From Fusobacterium sp. IOR10 (lineage in GTDB: Bacteria; Fusobacteriota; Fusobacteriia; Fusobacteriales; Fusobacteriaceae): DNA of 64,000 bases. This document shows positions 44,584 to 52,530 of this stretch, piece by piece. Below the pieces are notes generated by a model. It saw only the letters and a list, made by a program, of their open reading frames with translations. It was not told the DNA's origin and made no database searches. A program made the translations under genes and the position numbers. Location of the stretch: the NCBI RefSeq assembly GCF_010367435.1, contig NZ_WJWY01000004.1, positions 1-64,000 on the forward strand, written 5' to 3'. Position 1 is the stretch's first letter. The number at the start of each line of letters is the position of its first letter.

Positions 44584-45861
44584 TTGAATTTAAAAAAATT
44601 AGGGATTGTTTGTTCACTATTATCTACAACTATTTTGGGATCTTCAATTGATCATGTACAAAATTACACACCTGAATACAATGCAAATCCCGCTCAACAA
44701 GGAGCTATAAATAAATCAGCCACGGTCTACTTCAATCCTGCAGGTATAATGAGGCTAGGAGAAGGCACGTATTTTACTGGGGGACTCCAAATTGCATTTG
44801 GAAAAGAAACTATGAAGTATGATAAAAAAACTGGAGACAAATCTAGCAACACTTATGATGCTGATTTGCTAGCTCCCATCCCTAATTTTGCAATATATAA
44901 AATACAAGAGGATAAAGCTTATTTCTTTACTTTTGGTCCTCAAGCTGGTGGGGGAAAGTTAGAATATAAAGATGGAGTCTCTGGAGTTAAAGTTTTAGAA
45001 GATACTGGTTATAAAGGAATGTCTGTTAAAGCTGGGGTCAACTCAGCAACTGGAGAAAATGTTTACGCCCAAGCTACTTTAGGTACTGCATGGAATGTTA
45101 ATAGCAAACTATCCCTGTCCACTGCAGGTAAAGTTGTATATGGTTACAGAAAATTAAGTGCTGATTTAAAAGCAACATTAAATGATAGTATACCATTGGC
45201 TACATCTATTGATTCAGAAAGAACTGCTTGGGGAATTGGAGGACAATTTGGTCTTAACTATGCCCTTAATGAAACTTGGAATATTGGAGTAAGATATGAC
45301 ACTCCTATAAAAATGACATTTAAAACCAAAGCAACTAATAACAAAGATGTACATTTGAATCTAGGTTTTGATGCTTTTTTCCCTCAGTATGCTGATGGAG
45401 CAAGCTATAGAAGAGATTTACCAGGTATATTAGCTGTTGGTGCTTCACAAAAGATAAGTGAAAAATTCACAATTTTTTATGGTGGTAATTATTATTTTAA
45501 TGAATCTGCAAATATTGATAGAGATGTTCCAGATCATTCTTATGAATATAAAAATGGTTGGGAAATTTCTTTAGGAACTGAATACTGGATCAACGATAAA
45601 ATAGCTATTCTTTCAGGAATTAACTATGCTCAAACTGGTGCTAAGTCAGAAAGCTATTCAGATGTTGAATTTGCATTAAATTCAATATTAGTTGGAGGGG
45701 GAATAAAATATCTTCCTAGTGAAGATGTTGAAATTATCCTAGCCATTAGTCATTATTTTTACGATAGTAATTCCAATGACAAATATGGTAGTCTTGCTAA
45801 TCCTTTAGTATATGAAAAAAATATTTCCTCAATTGGGGTATCATTCTCTAAAAAATTATAA
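44584..45861 (+). CDS. OmpP1/FadL/TodX-family outer membrane protein
   Basis: A 425-residue outer-membrane beta-barrel with a signal peptide (about 1-20) and the FadL-type N-terminal plug with YFNPAGIMRL near residue 50. FadL proteins take up long-chain fatty acids or other hydrophobic molecules. Even spacing of aromatic and alternating hydrophobic strands fits a 14-strand barrel; it ends with SFSKKL. Translation starts at TTG 44584, well placed after TAGGAGG; no nearby ATG is better. A TetR gene follows 45 bp later, and a dyad operator overlaps the promoter, so it is probably induced by a hydrophobic ligand. Substrate is an inference. Confidence 0.87.
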   Translation: MNLKKLGIVCSLLSTTILGSSIDHVQNYTPEYNANPAQQGAINKSATVYFNPAGIMRLGEGTYFTGGLQIAFGKETMKYDKKTGDKSSNTYDADLLAPIPNFAIYKIQEDKAYFFTFGPQAGGGKLEYKDGVSGVKVLEDTGYKGMSVKAGVNSATGENVYAQATLGTAWNVNSKLSLSTAGKVVYGYRKLSADLKATLNDSIPLATSIDSERTAWGIGGQFGLNYALNETWNIGVRYDTPIKMTFKTKATNNKDVHLNLGFDAFFPQYADGASYRRDLPGILAVGASQKISEKFTIFYGGNYYFNESANIDRDVPDHSYEYKNGWEISLGTEYWINDKIAILSGINYAQTGAKSESYSDVEFALNSILVGGGIKYLPSEDVEIILAISHYFYDSNSNDKYGSLANPLVYEKNISSIGVSFSKKL

Positions 45862-45906
45862 TATAAATATTAAATTCAATAAACTAATAAACAAAGGAGC
45901 AATTTT

Positions 45907-46470
45907 ATGCCTAAAAAAGCAATTTTTAACAAAGAACAAATTTTTAATAAAGCATTTGAAATTTTTGAAAAGGAAGGTTTAAATGCTATAACAGCTAGAA
46001 ATTTAGGGAAAGCTTTAAAAGCATCCCCTGCACCTATTTATGCTCACTATGACTCTATAACAGATTTAAAAGTTGAGCTTATTGAACATGCTAGAAACAG
46101 ATTTTTAGAATATCTAAAGAAACCTTTTTCTCATTTAATCTTTCTTAATATTGGAATGGGAATATGTGCCTTTGCTAGAGAAAACAAATCTCTATTTTCA
46201 TCTATTTTTTTAAGGGAACAATCCTTTGATGATTTAATTAGACAGTTTAGAGATACTACAAAAAATGAAATCAATAAGGATCCTAGATTTAGCGAACTTC
46301 CTTCTGACTTTAAAGATGATTTACTTCTAGATTGTTGGACTTATGCCCATGGCCTTGCAACTTTAATTGCCACTGGATTTTTCGAACCAACAGATAAAGA
46401 AATAAAAGAAAGGCTTTTAAAAGGGGCTGCAACTATGCTTTACAAAAGATTAGATGATTTCAAAAAATAA
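45907..46470 (+). CDS. TetR/AcrR-family regulator
   Basis: The N-terminal helix-turn-helix covers residues about 10-55 (FEKEGLNAITARNLGKAL then PIYAHYDSITDL); the rest is the helical ligand-binding domain. 187 residues is normal. It is the second gene after the FadL-type porin and likely represses the shared promoter through the inverted repeat at 44532-44560. A hydrophobic effector matching the porin's cargo is plausible but not shown. A 16-bp hairpin terminator follows. Confidence 0.9.
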   Translation: MPKKAIFNKEQIFNKAFEIFEKEGLNAITARNLGKALKASPAPIYAHYDSITDLKVELIEHARNRFLEYLKKPFSHLIFLNIGMGICAFARENKSLFSSIFLREQSFDDLIRQFRDTTKNEINKDPRFSELPSDFKDDLLLDCWTYAHGLATLIATGFFEPTDKEIKERLLKGAATMLYKRLDDFKK

Positions 46471-46490
46471 ATAAGTAATCTAAAAACATT

Positions 46491-46530
46491 ATAATGCATT
46501 TAAATTGAAAAATTTAAATGCATTATTTTT
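46491..46530 (+). terminator. Rho-independent terminator after the TetR gene
   Basis: A perfect 16-bp inverted repeat (arms 46491-46506 and 46511-46526, core AATGCATTTAAATT) with a four-base loop is followed by T-rich sequence. Confidence 0.85.
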
Positions 46531-46570
46531 ATGTTTTTTTGTACTTTTTGTTTTTTTTTAAACTTATATC

Positions 46571-46599
46571 TTTAAAAAAACTCCTAACAATGATATAAT
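46571..46599 (+). promoter_or_regulatory. Predicted promoter of the nitronate monooxygenase-like gene
   Basis: TTTAAA (46571-46576) and a perfect TATAAT (46594-46599) are spaced by 17 bp, 34 bp before the TTG start codon. Confidence 0.55.
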
Positions 46600-46632
46600 A
46601 CAGGTGTAATTTTATAATATGGAGGTAATGAT

Positions 46633-47571
46633 TTGATAAATATAAATGGTTTAAAAATAAGTGTCCCTATAATTCAGGGAGGAATGGCAATTAAGTGTTC
46701 CATGGCAAAACTTGCTGCTGCTGTGGCAAATGAAGGTGGAATTGGTGTTATAGCTGGTACTGCCCTTTCAATAAAAGAATTAACTGACGAAATCAAAGAA
46801 GCAAGAAGATTAATTACAAATAAAACAGGAGCTTTAGGGGTGAACATTATGTTCGCTGCTTCAAATTTTGCAGAACTTGCACAAGCTTGTATTAAAGAAA
46901 AAATAGATGTTATAATCTGTGGAGCTGGTTTTTCAAGGGATATATTTTCAATGGTTAAAGGAAGTGAAACTAAATTATTTCCTATAGTTTCTTCTTTAAA
47001 ACTTGCTAAAATCTCTGAAAAATTAGGGGCCGATGCTATTGTTGTTGAAGGTGGTAATGCTGGTGGACATTTAGGAACTGATAAAGATTCTTGGGATATT
47101 ATGGAAGAAATAACTAAAACTGTAAAAATACCTGTATTTGGAGCTGGTGGAGTTATTACCCCTGAGGATGCTGAAAGAATGCTTGCCCTTGGAACTGTTG
47201 GAGTTCAAATGGGAAGTCGTTTTGTTGCTTCTTATGAATGTGATGTTTGTGATGATTTTAAACAAATGTATCTTAATTGTAAAGAGGGAGACGTTGTTAA
47301 AGTAATGAGTTCTGTTGGCTTCCCTGCAAATGCTATTATTAGCCCCTTTGCTAAAAAGGTTTTAAACGATACAACACCTGCCCCAACATCTTGTGACAAT
47401 TGTTTAAAACATTGTAATAGAAAATTCTGTGTTAATAATCGATTAATTGATGCTCATAAAGGAGATATGGAAAATGGATTGTTTTTCGCTGGAAGAGATG
47501 CTTGGAAAATAAATGATGTTCTTTCAGTTAAAGAAATATTTGATAAATTTAAACCTGTTTTCAATAAATAA
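46633..47571 (+). CDS. Nitronate monooxygenase/FabK-like FMN oxidoreductase
   Basis: A TIM-barrel flavoprotein of the 2-nitropropane dioxygenase/FabK superfamily: PIIQGGMAIKCS near residue 13, VEGGNAGGHLG near 138 and the phosphate-binding GVQMGSRFVAS near 196. Members include nitronate monooxygenase, enoyl-ACP reductase FabK and others. The C-terminus carries four cysteines, C254, C257, C261 and C266 (CDNCLKHCNRKFC), which look like an Fe-S or zinc site. Translation starts at TTG 46633 after GGAGG; an ATG two bases upstream in another frame stops at once. There are no fatty-acid synthesis genes adjacent, so the physiological role is open. Confidence 0.82.
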   Translation: MININGLKISVPIIQGGMAIKCSMAKLAAAVANEGGIGVIAGTALSIKELTDEIKEARRLITNKTGALGVNIMFAASNFAELAQACIKEKIDVIICGAGFSRDIFSMVKGSETKLFPIVSSLKLAKISEKLGADAIVVEGGNAGGHLGTDKDSWDIMEEITKTVKIPVFGAGGVITPEDAERMLALGTVGVQMGSRFVASYECDVCDDFKQMYLNCKEGDVVKVMSSVGFPANAIISPFAKKVLNDTTPAPTSCDNCLKHCNRKFCVNNRLIDAHKGDMENGLFFAGRDAWKINDVLSVKEIFDKFKPVFNK

Positions 47572-47576
47572 AAAAT

Positions 47577-47615
47577 AAAAATTCCTTCATTATTTTGAAG
47601 GAATTTTTGCTTTTT
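47577..47615 (+). terminator. Terminator between convergent genes
   Basis: AAAAATTCCTTC (47577-47588) pairs with GAAGGAATTTTT (47597-47608); T-rich sequence follows on the plus strand. It sits between the flavoprotein gene and the convergent lipoprotein gene and can serve both. Confidence 0.8.
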
Positions 47616-48639
47616 ATATTAACTCTTTTAAATCTCTTATAATAATTTTATTAAATTCATTTCTCAGTATTTTCATTATTTCCTTTTCTTCATTTTTATA
47701 AATTCTTTTGTTTTTATATTTCTCCATAACCACATCATAATCTTTATAAATTTCAAAATATTTTGATTTTATAAAACTTCCCCCATTATTATCAAACAAT
47801 TTATATGTTCCTTTAATTACCAACTTTTTATGCTCTGTTATTATTTCCTTATCTATTTTTTTCTCAACTGTAGTATCTTTAGAATATGTCCTACATTCTG
47901 AAAAAATCATATCCACAACATAATTATTTGTATTTATAGGGATAATACCCCTATATCCATTTAAATATACATATTTTTCTATTTCTCTGTTTTTATTTCT
48001 AGATGTAAAATCAATTAAAGATTCATTTATAATTTGATTCATATGGTTATAATGCCTAAAAGAACTGGTTAAGTAAACTTGTTTTGTAACTTGAAATTCC
48101 AGTGAAGAAATTATATTATAAACTCTATTGTTATTTATAAAACTATTTAGCCCTTTATAATAATTTATTTTTTCAATTTTTATTTTTCTAGGTAAATTTA
48201 TTAAATTTTTACTATCATTAACAACATAATCTATAAATACTTTATTTATCTTAGCTCTAGAACTTATATAATCTTTAGAATTAAATTGAATGCTCTTTAT
48301 TTTGTATTTTAGTTTAGAAGCTTCTTCATTTAATGTAATATAGGTTTTTAATCTTTCCATATCATAAACTGAATAGAACTTTTTCTTTAAAATATTATCT
48401 TTTTCTCTAGATATTTCAACTGCTTGTTTATTAAAATTTTCTATTCCAATTTGAGAATCAGGTATATATTTTAATCCACTTGCTAATTTTTCTATTCCAG
48501 AAGAAGTTACTCCATTTAAATTATATAATTTCAAAGCACTTTCTATTCTTTTTTCTCCAACATAAGTTGTAAGAGATGTACAACCACTGAAAACAGAAAA
48601 TAAAATAATTGAAATTATTAATTTTTTTATTTTTCTCAT
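47614..48639 (-). CDS. Hypothetical lipoprotein
   Basis: A 341-residue protein with a lipoprotein signal: basic start, hydrophobic stretch and the lipobox FSGC with C20 as the predicted acylated residue. The mature part is rich in Lys, Asn and Ile, with no recognised domain; it is predicted to be anchored in a membrane and to face the periplasm or cell surface. It is 24 bp downstream of the SIMPL-domain gene stump on the same strand, so they were likely once one operon. Confidence 0.7.
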   Translation of the reverse strand: MRKIKKLIISIILFSVFSGCTSLTTYVGEKRIESALKLYNLNGVTSSGIEKLASGLKYIPDSQIGIENFNKQAVEISREKDNILKKKFYSVYDMERLKTYITLNEEASKLKYKIKSIQFNSKDYISSRAKINKVFIDYVVNDSKNLINLPRKIKIEKINYYKGLNSFINNNRVYNIISSLEFQVTKQVYLTSSFRHYNHMNQIINESLIDFTSRNKNREIEKYVYLNGYRGIIPINTNNYVVDMIFSECRTYSKDTTVEKKIDKEIITEHKKLVIKGTYKLFDNNGGSFIKSKYFEIYKDYDVVMEKYKNKRIYKNEEKEIMKILRNEFNKIIIRDLKELI

Positions 48640-48663
48640 ATTTTTGTATCTCCCTTTTAAAAT

Positions 48664-48903
48664 TTAATCAACTAAATAATATTTTACTGTACTTACAACT
48701 CTAACTCTTTTTATTTGAGGATTTCCTGAATCTCTTCCATATATAGAAAATTGTCCTTGAGTTGCTGATTTTATTTTACCAACTGAACTATCAGAATCCT
48801 TTGCAAATTGTTCTGCAACTAATCTTGCATTTTTAGTAGCTTCTTCTATCATTTTAGGTTTCACTTCATTAAGACCTGTGAAAATATATTCTATTGGAGT
48901 TGT
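48664..48903 (-). pseudogene. SIMPL-domain (DUF541) protein, C-terminal remnant
   Basis: The minus-strand frame reads about 79 residues from TPIEYIFTGLNEVKPKMIEE to VVSTVKYYLVD, matching the C-terminal part of SIMPL/DUF541 periplasmic proteins, which normally have about 230 residues and a signal peptide. There is no start codon with a ribosome site: an in-frame TAA lies at 48904-48906 and the DNA beyond it is unrelated. The 5' part is therefore missing, probably displaced by the prophage that begins here. An internal ATG at 48864 would give 66 residues but has no convincing ribosome site. Confidence 0.75.
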
Positions 48904-48906
48904 TTA

Positions 48907-49403
48907 TCCGTTCATTCTAATTAAATGATTTTTATATATTTTAATATATCCATAAATCATTTAAAATCATCTAACTATAAGACATTTTGAATTATATCAT
49001 ATTTTCCTGTATTTCAACATTGTTTATTAAATCATTTTCAATGTTGGAAAAATGTTGGCATTTCCAACATTGAACCTCTACATATTAATGAAGCAACTCG
49101 CAAAAATATTTTAATATATTATACTCTTTAAAAACATTCTAATATTATTGTTGGCTGCCCAGCATCAATATATAGGTACTGCCATTTCCCCTTTGTTTGC
49201 AAACATTTGTTTTTTAATATTTAGATTATATCATATAATTTTAATTTTTTTTATTAAATTATTTTTAGCATTCTACTTCAATATTATCGCCTTATACTAT
49301 TTCCTAGATTTTTTTGATTATTCTTTATTTTGTAATTGTTTTTATTTATCAAAAGGAGTATAATTCAATTTGAGATATTTGTATTTTTGATGAGGTGATA
49401 ATT
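48907..49403. other. Non-coding stretch at the prophage edge
   Basis: About 500 bp with no supported gene. It holds a cluster of CAACATT/AATGTTG repeats (49011-49074), a GC-richer patch at 49152-49172 (GGCTGCCCAGCATC) unlike its surroundings, and otherwise very AT-rich DNA. The plus-strand frame at 49148-49363 is not accepted as a gene. The stretch may contain the attachment site. Confidence 0.5.
49037..49074. repeat. 14-bp inverted repeat with extra AATGTTGG copies
   Basis: TTCAATGTTGGAAA (49037-49050) and TTTCCAACATTGAA (49061-49074) are perfect reverse complements, separated by 10 bp that hold a third AATGTTGG. A fourth half-copy, TTTCAACATTG, lies near 49011-49021. No T run follows, so a protein-binding site is more likely than a terminator. 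Confidence 0.7.
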
Positions 49404-49610
49404 ATGAAAAAAATAAACGTAATAGAAGAAACATCTACTGGAAGAAATAAAACATTTAAAGATTTAACTACTGGAACAATTATGACAAGAGCACAATTTG
49501 TTAAGAAAATTGAACAAGAGAATTATCCAGATTATCATGTGAGATTAATTGATGGAATAAAAACACCTGTTTCTAATCCTAACGGAAATGATAAAGATAA
49601 TTTAGGGTAA
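49404..49610 (+). CDS. Small DUF3892-like protein
   Basis: A 68-residue protein with the segments EETSTGRNKTFKDL, GTIMTRAQFVKKIE and YPDYHVRLIDGIKTPVSNP, which resemble small DUF3892-type proteins common near phages and in Fusobacterium and Clostridium. The ATG at 49404 follows GAGGTGA; a GTG at 49395 is upstream in frame. It is the only plus-strand gene in the prophage part seen here and lies outside the late operon, so it may be a cargo (moron) gene. Function unknown. Confidence 0.7.
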   Translation: MKKINVIEETSTGRNKTFKDLTTGTIMTRAQFVKKIEQENYPDYHVRLIDGIKTPVSNPNGNDKDNLG

Positions 49611-49750
49611 TTTAATTTTTTTTTATACAAATATCTCACTTAAATTATCAATATCATCAATACATATTTCCTTTATATTTCACATCATTAAATGTTAATA
49701 GTTTTTATTTTCTTAAATTATATAACATAATTTATATAAAAGTCAATATT

Positions 49751-49784
49751 AAAAAGAGTTAGGAAATTAATCCTAACTCTTTTT
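49751..49784 (-). terminator. Terminator of the prophage late operon
   Basis: AAAAAGAGTTAGGA (49751-49764) and TCCTAACTCTTTTT (49771-49784) form a perfect 14-bp stem with a six-base loop, flanked by A and T runs, so it can act on both strands. It touches the stop codon of the last late gene. Confidence 0.9.
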
Positions 49785-50088
49785 AGTATTTATCATGCTT
49801 AAATATTTCTAAAATATTTTGATTTAGATCCTTCAGTTGAGATTCTATTGAATTCATTTTATTAAATAAAATATTATTATCATCTCTTCTCTGATTCTTT
49901 AAAAACTCTATTTCTTTTTCATAAAGAATTTTATCTACTTTCTTTTCTAATTCACAAGATATTTCACTTAATTCTTTTTTTGTAGCTTTCTTATTAACTT
50001 CTTGCATTATATATTTGTGATAGCCTATTAAAGAAGATAGTATACTTATAAAAATTGTAAATCCAAATTTTATATACTGTAAGTTCAT
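49783..50088 (-). CDS. Small phage membrane protein with coiled coil (lysis-associated)
   Basis: A 101-residue protein with one N-terminal membrane helix (about 7-23) and a long charged helical tail (about 30-95) with heptad-like spacing. This layout resembles XhlA/hemolysin-type or inner-membrane spanin proteins found in lysis cassettes, but no family is certain. It is the last gene of the late operon, 9 bp after the holin. Confidence 0.65.
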   Translation of the reverse strand: MNLQYIKFGFTIFISILSSLIGYHKYIMQEVNKKATKKELSEISCELEKKVDKILYEKEIEFLKNQRRDDNNILFNKMNSIESQLKDLNQNILEIFKHDKY

Positions 50089-50097
50089 AGATCCCCC

Positions 50098-50445
50098 TTA
50101 TTTTTTAGAAAATTTTGAAATTGTTTTCTTACTGAAAAGGAAAGCCACGAACCACTTGCAAAATTCAATTAAACGATCATCAATAGGTATAATTGGTGCT
50201 TCTTTTCCTAGAACACTAAAGAAAAAATCACTTAAAAAAACTAAAAAAAACATGAACAGTAAAGCTAACAAGAAACAAGGAAGTACAAATGGGATTGTCT
50301 TATTGATTTTCTCTATATAATCTCCTTTTCCTTTTAAACTTTCTATTTCTAACTTTTTCATTTCTTTTTCAAATTCTAGTTTTGCATTTTTATCAGGAAT
50401 AAATTTATTTGCCATATTTAAAATGTTATCTATTAATGGGATCAT
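50098..50445 (-). CDS. Holin-like protein
   Basis: A 115-residue protein with two or three hydrophobic segments (about 45-75 and 90-107), a charged amphipathic N-terminus and a basic C-terminal tail (SKKTISKFSKK). It resembles the three-helix holin family used by phages and gene-transfer agents. It lies between an M15 endolysin and the coiled-coil membrane protein, as expected for a lysis cassette. Holins form the hole that releases the endolysin. Confidence 0.7.
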   Translation of the reverse strand: MIPLIDNILNMANKFIPDKNAKLEFEKEMKKLEIESLKGKGDYIEKINKTIPFVLPCFLLALLFMFFLVFLSDFFFSVLGKEAPIIPIDDRLIEFCKWFVAFLFSKKTISKFSKK

Positions 50446-50456
50446 CTCTTCCTCCT

Positions 50457-50876
50457 TTAACTTCTTTTTTGAAAGTGTGGGTAATCTTTAAAGCTTTTCC
50501 AATCTCCACCCCACTCTATATTACGTTTCTTCATTAAAGCTCTGACTTGCTTATCTACTAATTCTTTGGATAAATGAATATCCCAATTTATTCTCCTATT
50601 AATTAATATTACAATATCAGCTGCATATCCATATCCATCTTTTTTTATTTGATGTTTTGACTTGAATCTGTAGCCGTCACAATTTGTAACTTTTTTCCCA
50701 GGAAGAGTTCTTCCTTTTTGATAAAGTTTATTTTGATATTTTGCTGTTCTTGTTCCACATGTGACTATAAAATCATATCTTGATATTTTTATTAATTCAT
50801 TTAAAAATAAAATCACATCTGGATGCAATCCTCTCATATTTCTCTTACTTCTTCTTGAAAATCTATAACTCATCAT
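50457..50876 (-). CDS. Phage endolysin, M15-type D-Ala-D-Ala/L-Ala-D-Glu peptidase
   Basis: A 139-residue zinc peptidase that cuts the peptide stem of peptidoglycan. The metal ligands are H75 in SKHQ, D87 in YGYAADIVI and H134 in DYPHFQ, with the catalytic region EWGGDWKSFKDYPHF near 121-135. This matches the small VanY/M15C endolysins such as T5 Lys. No signal peptide is seen, consistent with release through the holin encoded next to it. The ATG at 50876 follows AAGAGGTGG. Confidence 0.87.
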   Translation of the reverse strand: MMSYRFSRRSKRNMRGLHPDVILFLNELIKISRYDFIVTCGTRTAKYQNKLYQKGRTLPGKKVTNCDGYRFKSKHQIKKDGYGYAADIVILINRRINWDIHLSKELVDKQVRALMKKRNIEWGGDWKSFKDYPHFQKRS

Positions 50877-50962
50877 TCCACCTCTTTTTAGTTTAAAAAA
50901 TTATTTGTTATAGTCTTTAATTTAGCGCTATAAAGCTTTTAAAAGCAATGCTCTTGTATTCA

Positions 50963-51565
50963 CTAGTTAATGAAATATCTGATTTTTTCTGGAATATTTG
51001 GATATAAATTTTCTATACTAATATCTAATGTTTTATAGATTTCTGGGATATCTAACCATTTTTTTCTAAAATCATCTCTTTCTATTTTTTCTTTTTCTTT
51101 TTCAGCTACATCTCCTCTTAGTACAGATTTATCATATTTATCCATTGCATTAAATATTATTTTTCTATCATTCCTAGATTTTTCTATTTCACTTTCTATA
51201 GTTATACTTTTTTCATTTATAAAATCTTGCCTTGTTTTGTTAACTATTTTTTCATTTTCTATTTTTTGTGAATAAATATCATAAGACACTATTTTACCTT
51301 CTATTAATATTTCATTTGTAGCTAGTTCTCTATCTCCTCTTTTTAATTTTTCTTCTTCTGTTGCTTCTCTTATCATATTAGAATTCTCATCATATGTTAG
51401 AAAATTAGGAATATCTCCTTCAAAAATAATTTTTGAAGGGTTTTCTTTTTTTAATTTTTCTATAAAACTATTTCTTTCAGTTTCTTCTATATTGTAACTT
51501 GCATTTACGCAAGCATATCCTTGTTTAGCTATTTCTTTATCCAATACATGTATTTTTATTTTCAT
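50963..51565 (-). CDS. Phage tail fibre-associated protein (hypothetical)
   Basis: About 200 residues, highly charged and mostly helical in the second half, with no recognised catalytic motif. Its position directly after the tail-fibre gene suggests a fibre assembly chaperone or cap, as in many myophages. The open frame begins at 51604, but AAGGAG precedes ATG 51565, so that start is used. Confidence 0.6.
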   Translation of the reverse strand: MKIKIHVLDKEIAKQGYACVNASYNIEETERNSFIEKLKKENPSKIIFEGDIPNFLTYDENSNMIREATEEEKLKRGDRELATNEILIEGKIVSYDIYSQKIENEKIVNKTRQDFINEKSITIESEIEKSRNDRKIIFNAMDKYDKSVLRGDVAEKEKEKIERDDFRKKWLDIPEIYKTLDISIENLYPNIPEKIRYFIN

Positions 51566-51585
51566 AATGTAATCTCCTTTTAATT

Positions 51586-52530
51586 TTAACTTAATCTTCT
51601 CCATAAATGTAAAGTAATGTAACTTGGCTCTATGTTAAATGGTGTTCCACTACCTGAATAACCAATAGAAATGCTAGGTCGGGCTGAAGTAGTTACTCCA
51701 GACCAACTATTAGATGCTTTAAAATTAACAGTATATCCATAATCTGGACCTCCACCATTTCCGTTTCTATTACTTTTGCTTACACTAAATGCACCATTAC
51801 CGCTAATCCCACTTCCATTAATGGCTTCTACACCTGTCAATCGACCCTTTATATCCATAGTTCCTTTGCTATGTGTGTGAGCTGACTGACTAGCTGTATG
51901 CTTATGTTTTGGCATATTAGAAACAGATAAAGTTTTAGTATTACTTCCACCAGTTTGGCTAGATGTACTACCAGTTGCCGTTTTGATGTATTTTCCTTCT
52001 ATCTTTTTCCAAGTTGTATTAAGATATAATTGAGCTGGATTAGTAGGAACATCTAATAAAATACAACTTCCTATTGGTGGGATAGAATCCTTCCCTTATA
52101 AAGTTCCATCACTTTTAATTACTAAGTTTTTACCTATTTTAATTCCACCAATAACAGAAGTTGTTGCTTTTATTAAAGAATAAGGATTTTTTCCTTCTAA
52201 AGTTCCATCACTTTTAATTACTAAATTTTTACCTATTTTAACTCTTCCTAATGTAGTTGAATTTGCTTTCTTTACAACCTCGTCATTTACTTCTTTTAAA
52301 GCTTTTGCTGATATTGCTGTATTAGAATCATCTAAATCATTTCTATCTGTTATTTCTAGATTAAAGCCTGATTTCTTATCAATTTTAGGTTCTTTTTCAT
52401 CTATTTTATCTGATTGAGTATGTAACAAATTATCTATTGAATCAAAGTTATTGTTAATATTTTTTTCAACATCAACATATTCCTTCCATCCAGCCTTTAA
52501 AAATCCATAATATTTTGTAAGTACTCCCAT
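51586..52530 (-). pseudogene. Phage tail fibre gene broken by one in-frame stop codon
   Basis: The frame from ATG 52530 (after AAGGAGGG) would encode 314 residues but has TAA as codon 145 (52098-52096). Both sides are in the same frame: upstream ends with the repeat VIKSDGTL, downstream continues GKDSIPPIGSCILL and then His-rich MPKHKHTASQSAHTH and WSGVTTSARPSISIG, typical tail-fibre collar sequence. An earlier copy of the same repeat reads DGTLEGK, so GAA has become TAA. The N-terminal 144 residues may still be made; the C-terminal receptor-binding part (open from an internal ATG at 51915) would be lost unless the stop is read through. Confidence 0.85.

Noticed and set aside
49148-49363. Plus-strand frame of 71 codons (hydrophobic, starts MLAAQHQYIGTAISPLF)
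   Set aside because: No ribosome binding site at the start, composition changes sharply from a GC-richer patch to random AT-rich sequence, and no family is recognised; it may include a dispersed repeat but not a gene.
50935-50946. Palindrome GCTTTTAAAAGC upstream of the endolysin gene
   Set aside because: Short, AT-rich, without a loop or T tail; likely chance.
51586-51915. Independent 109-residue gene starting MPKHKHTAS
   Set aside because: It is the same frame as the upstream fibre fragment, separated only by the TAA at 52096-52098, and lacks a ribosome site; treated as part of the broken fibre gene.
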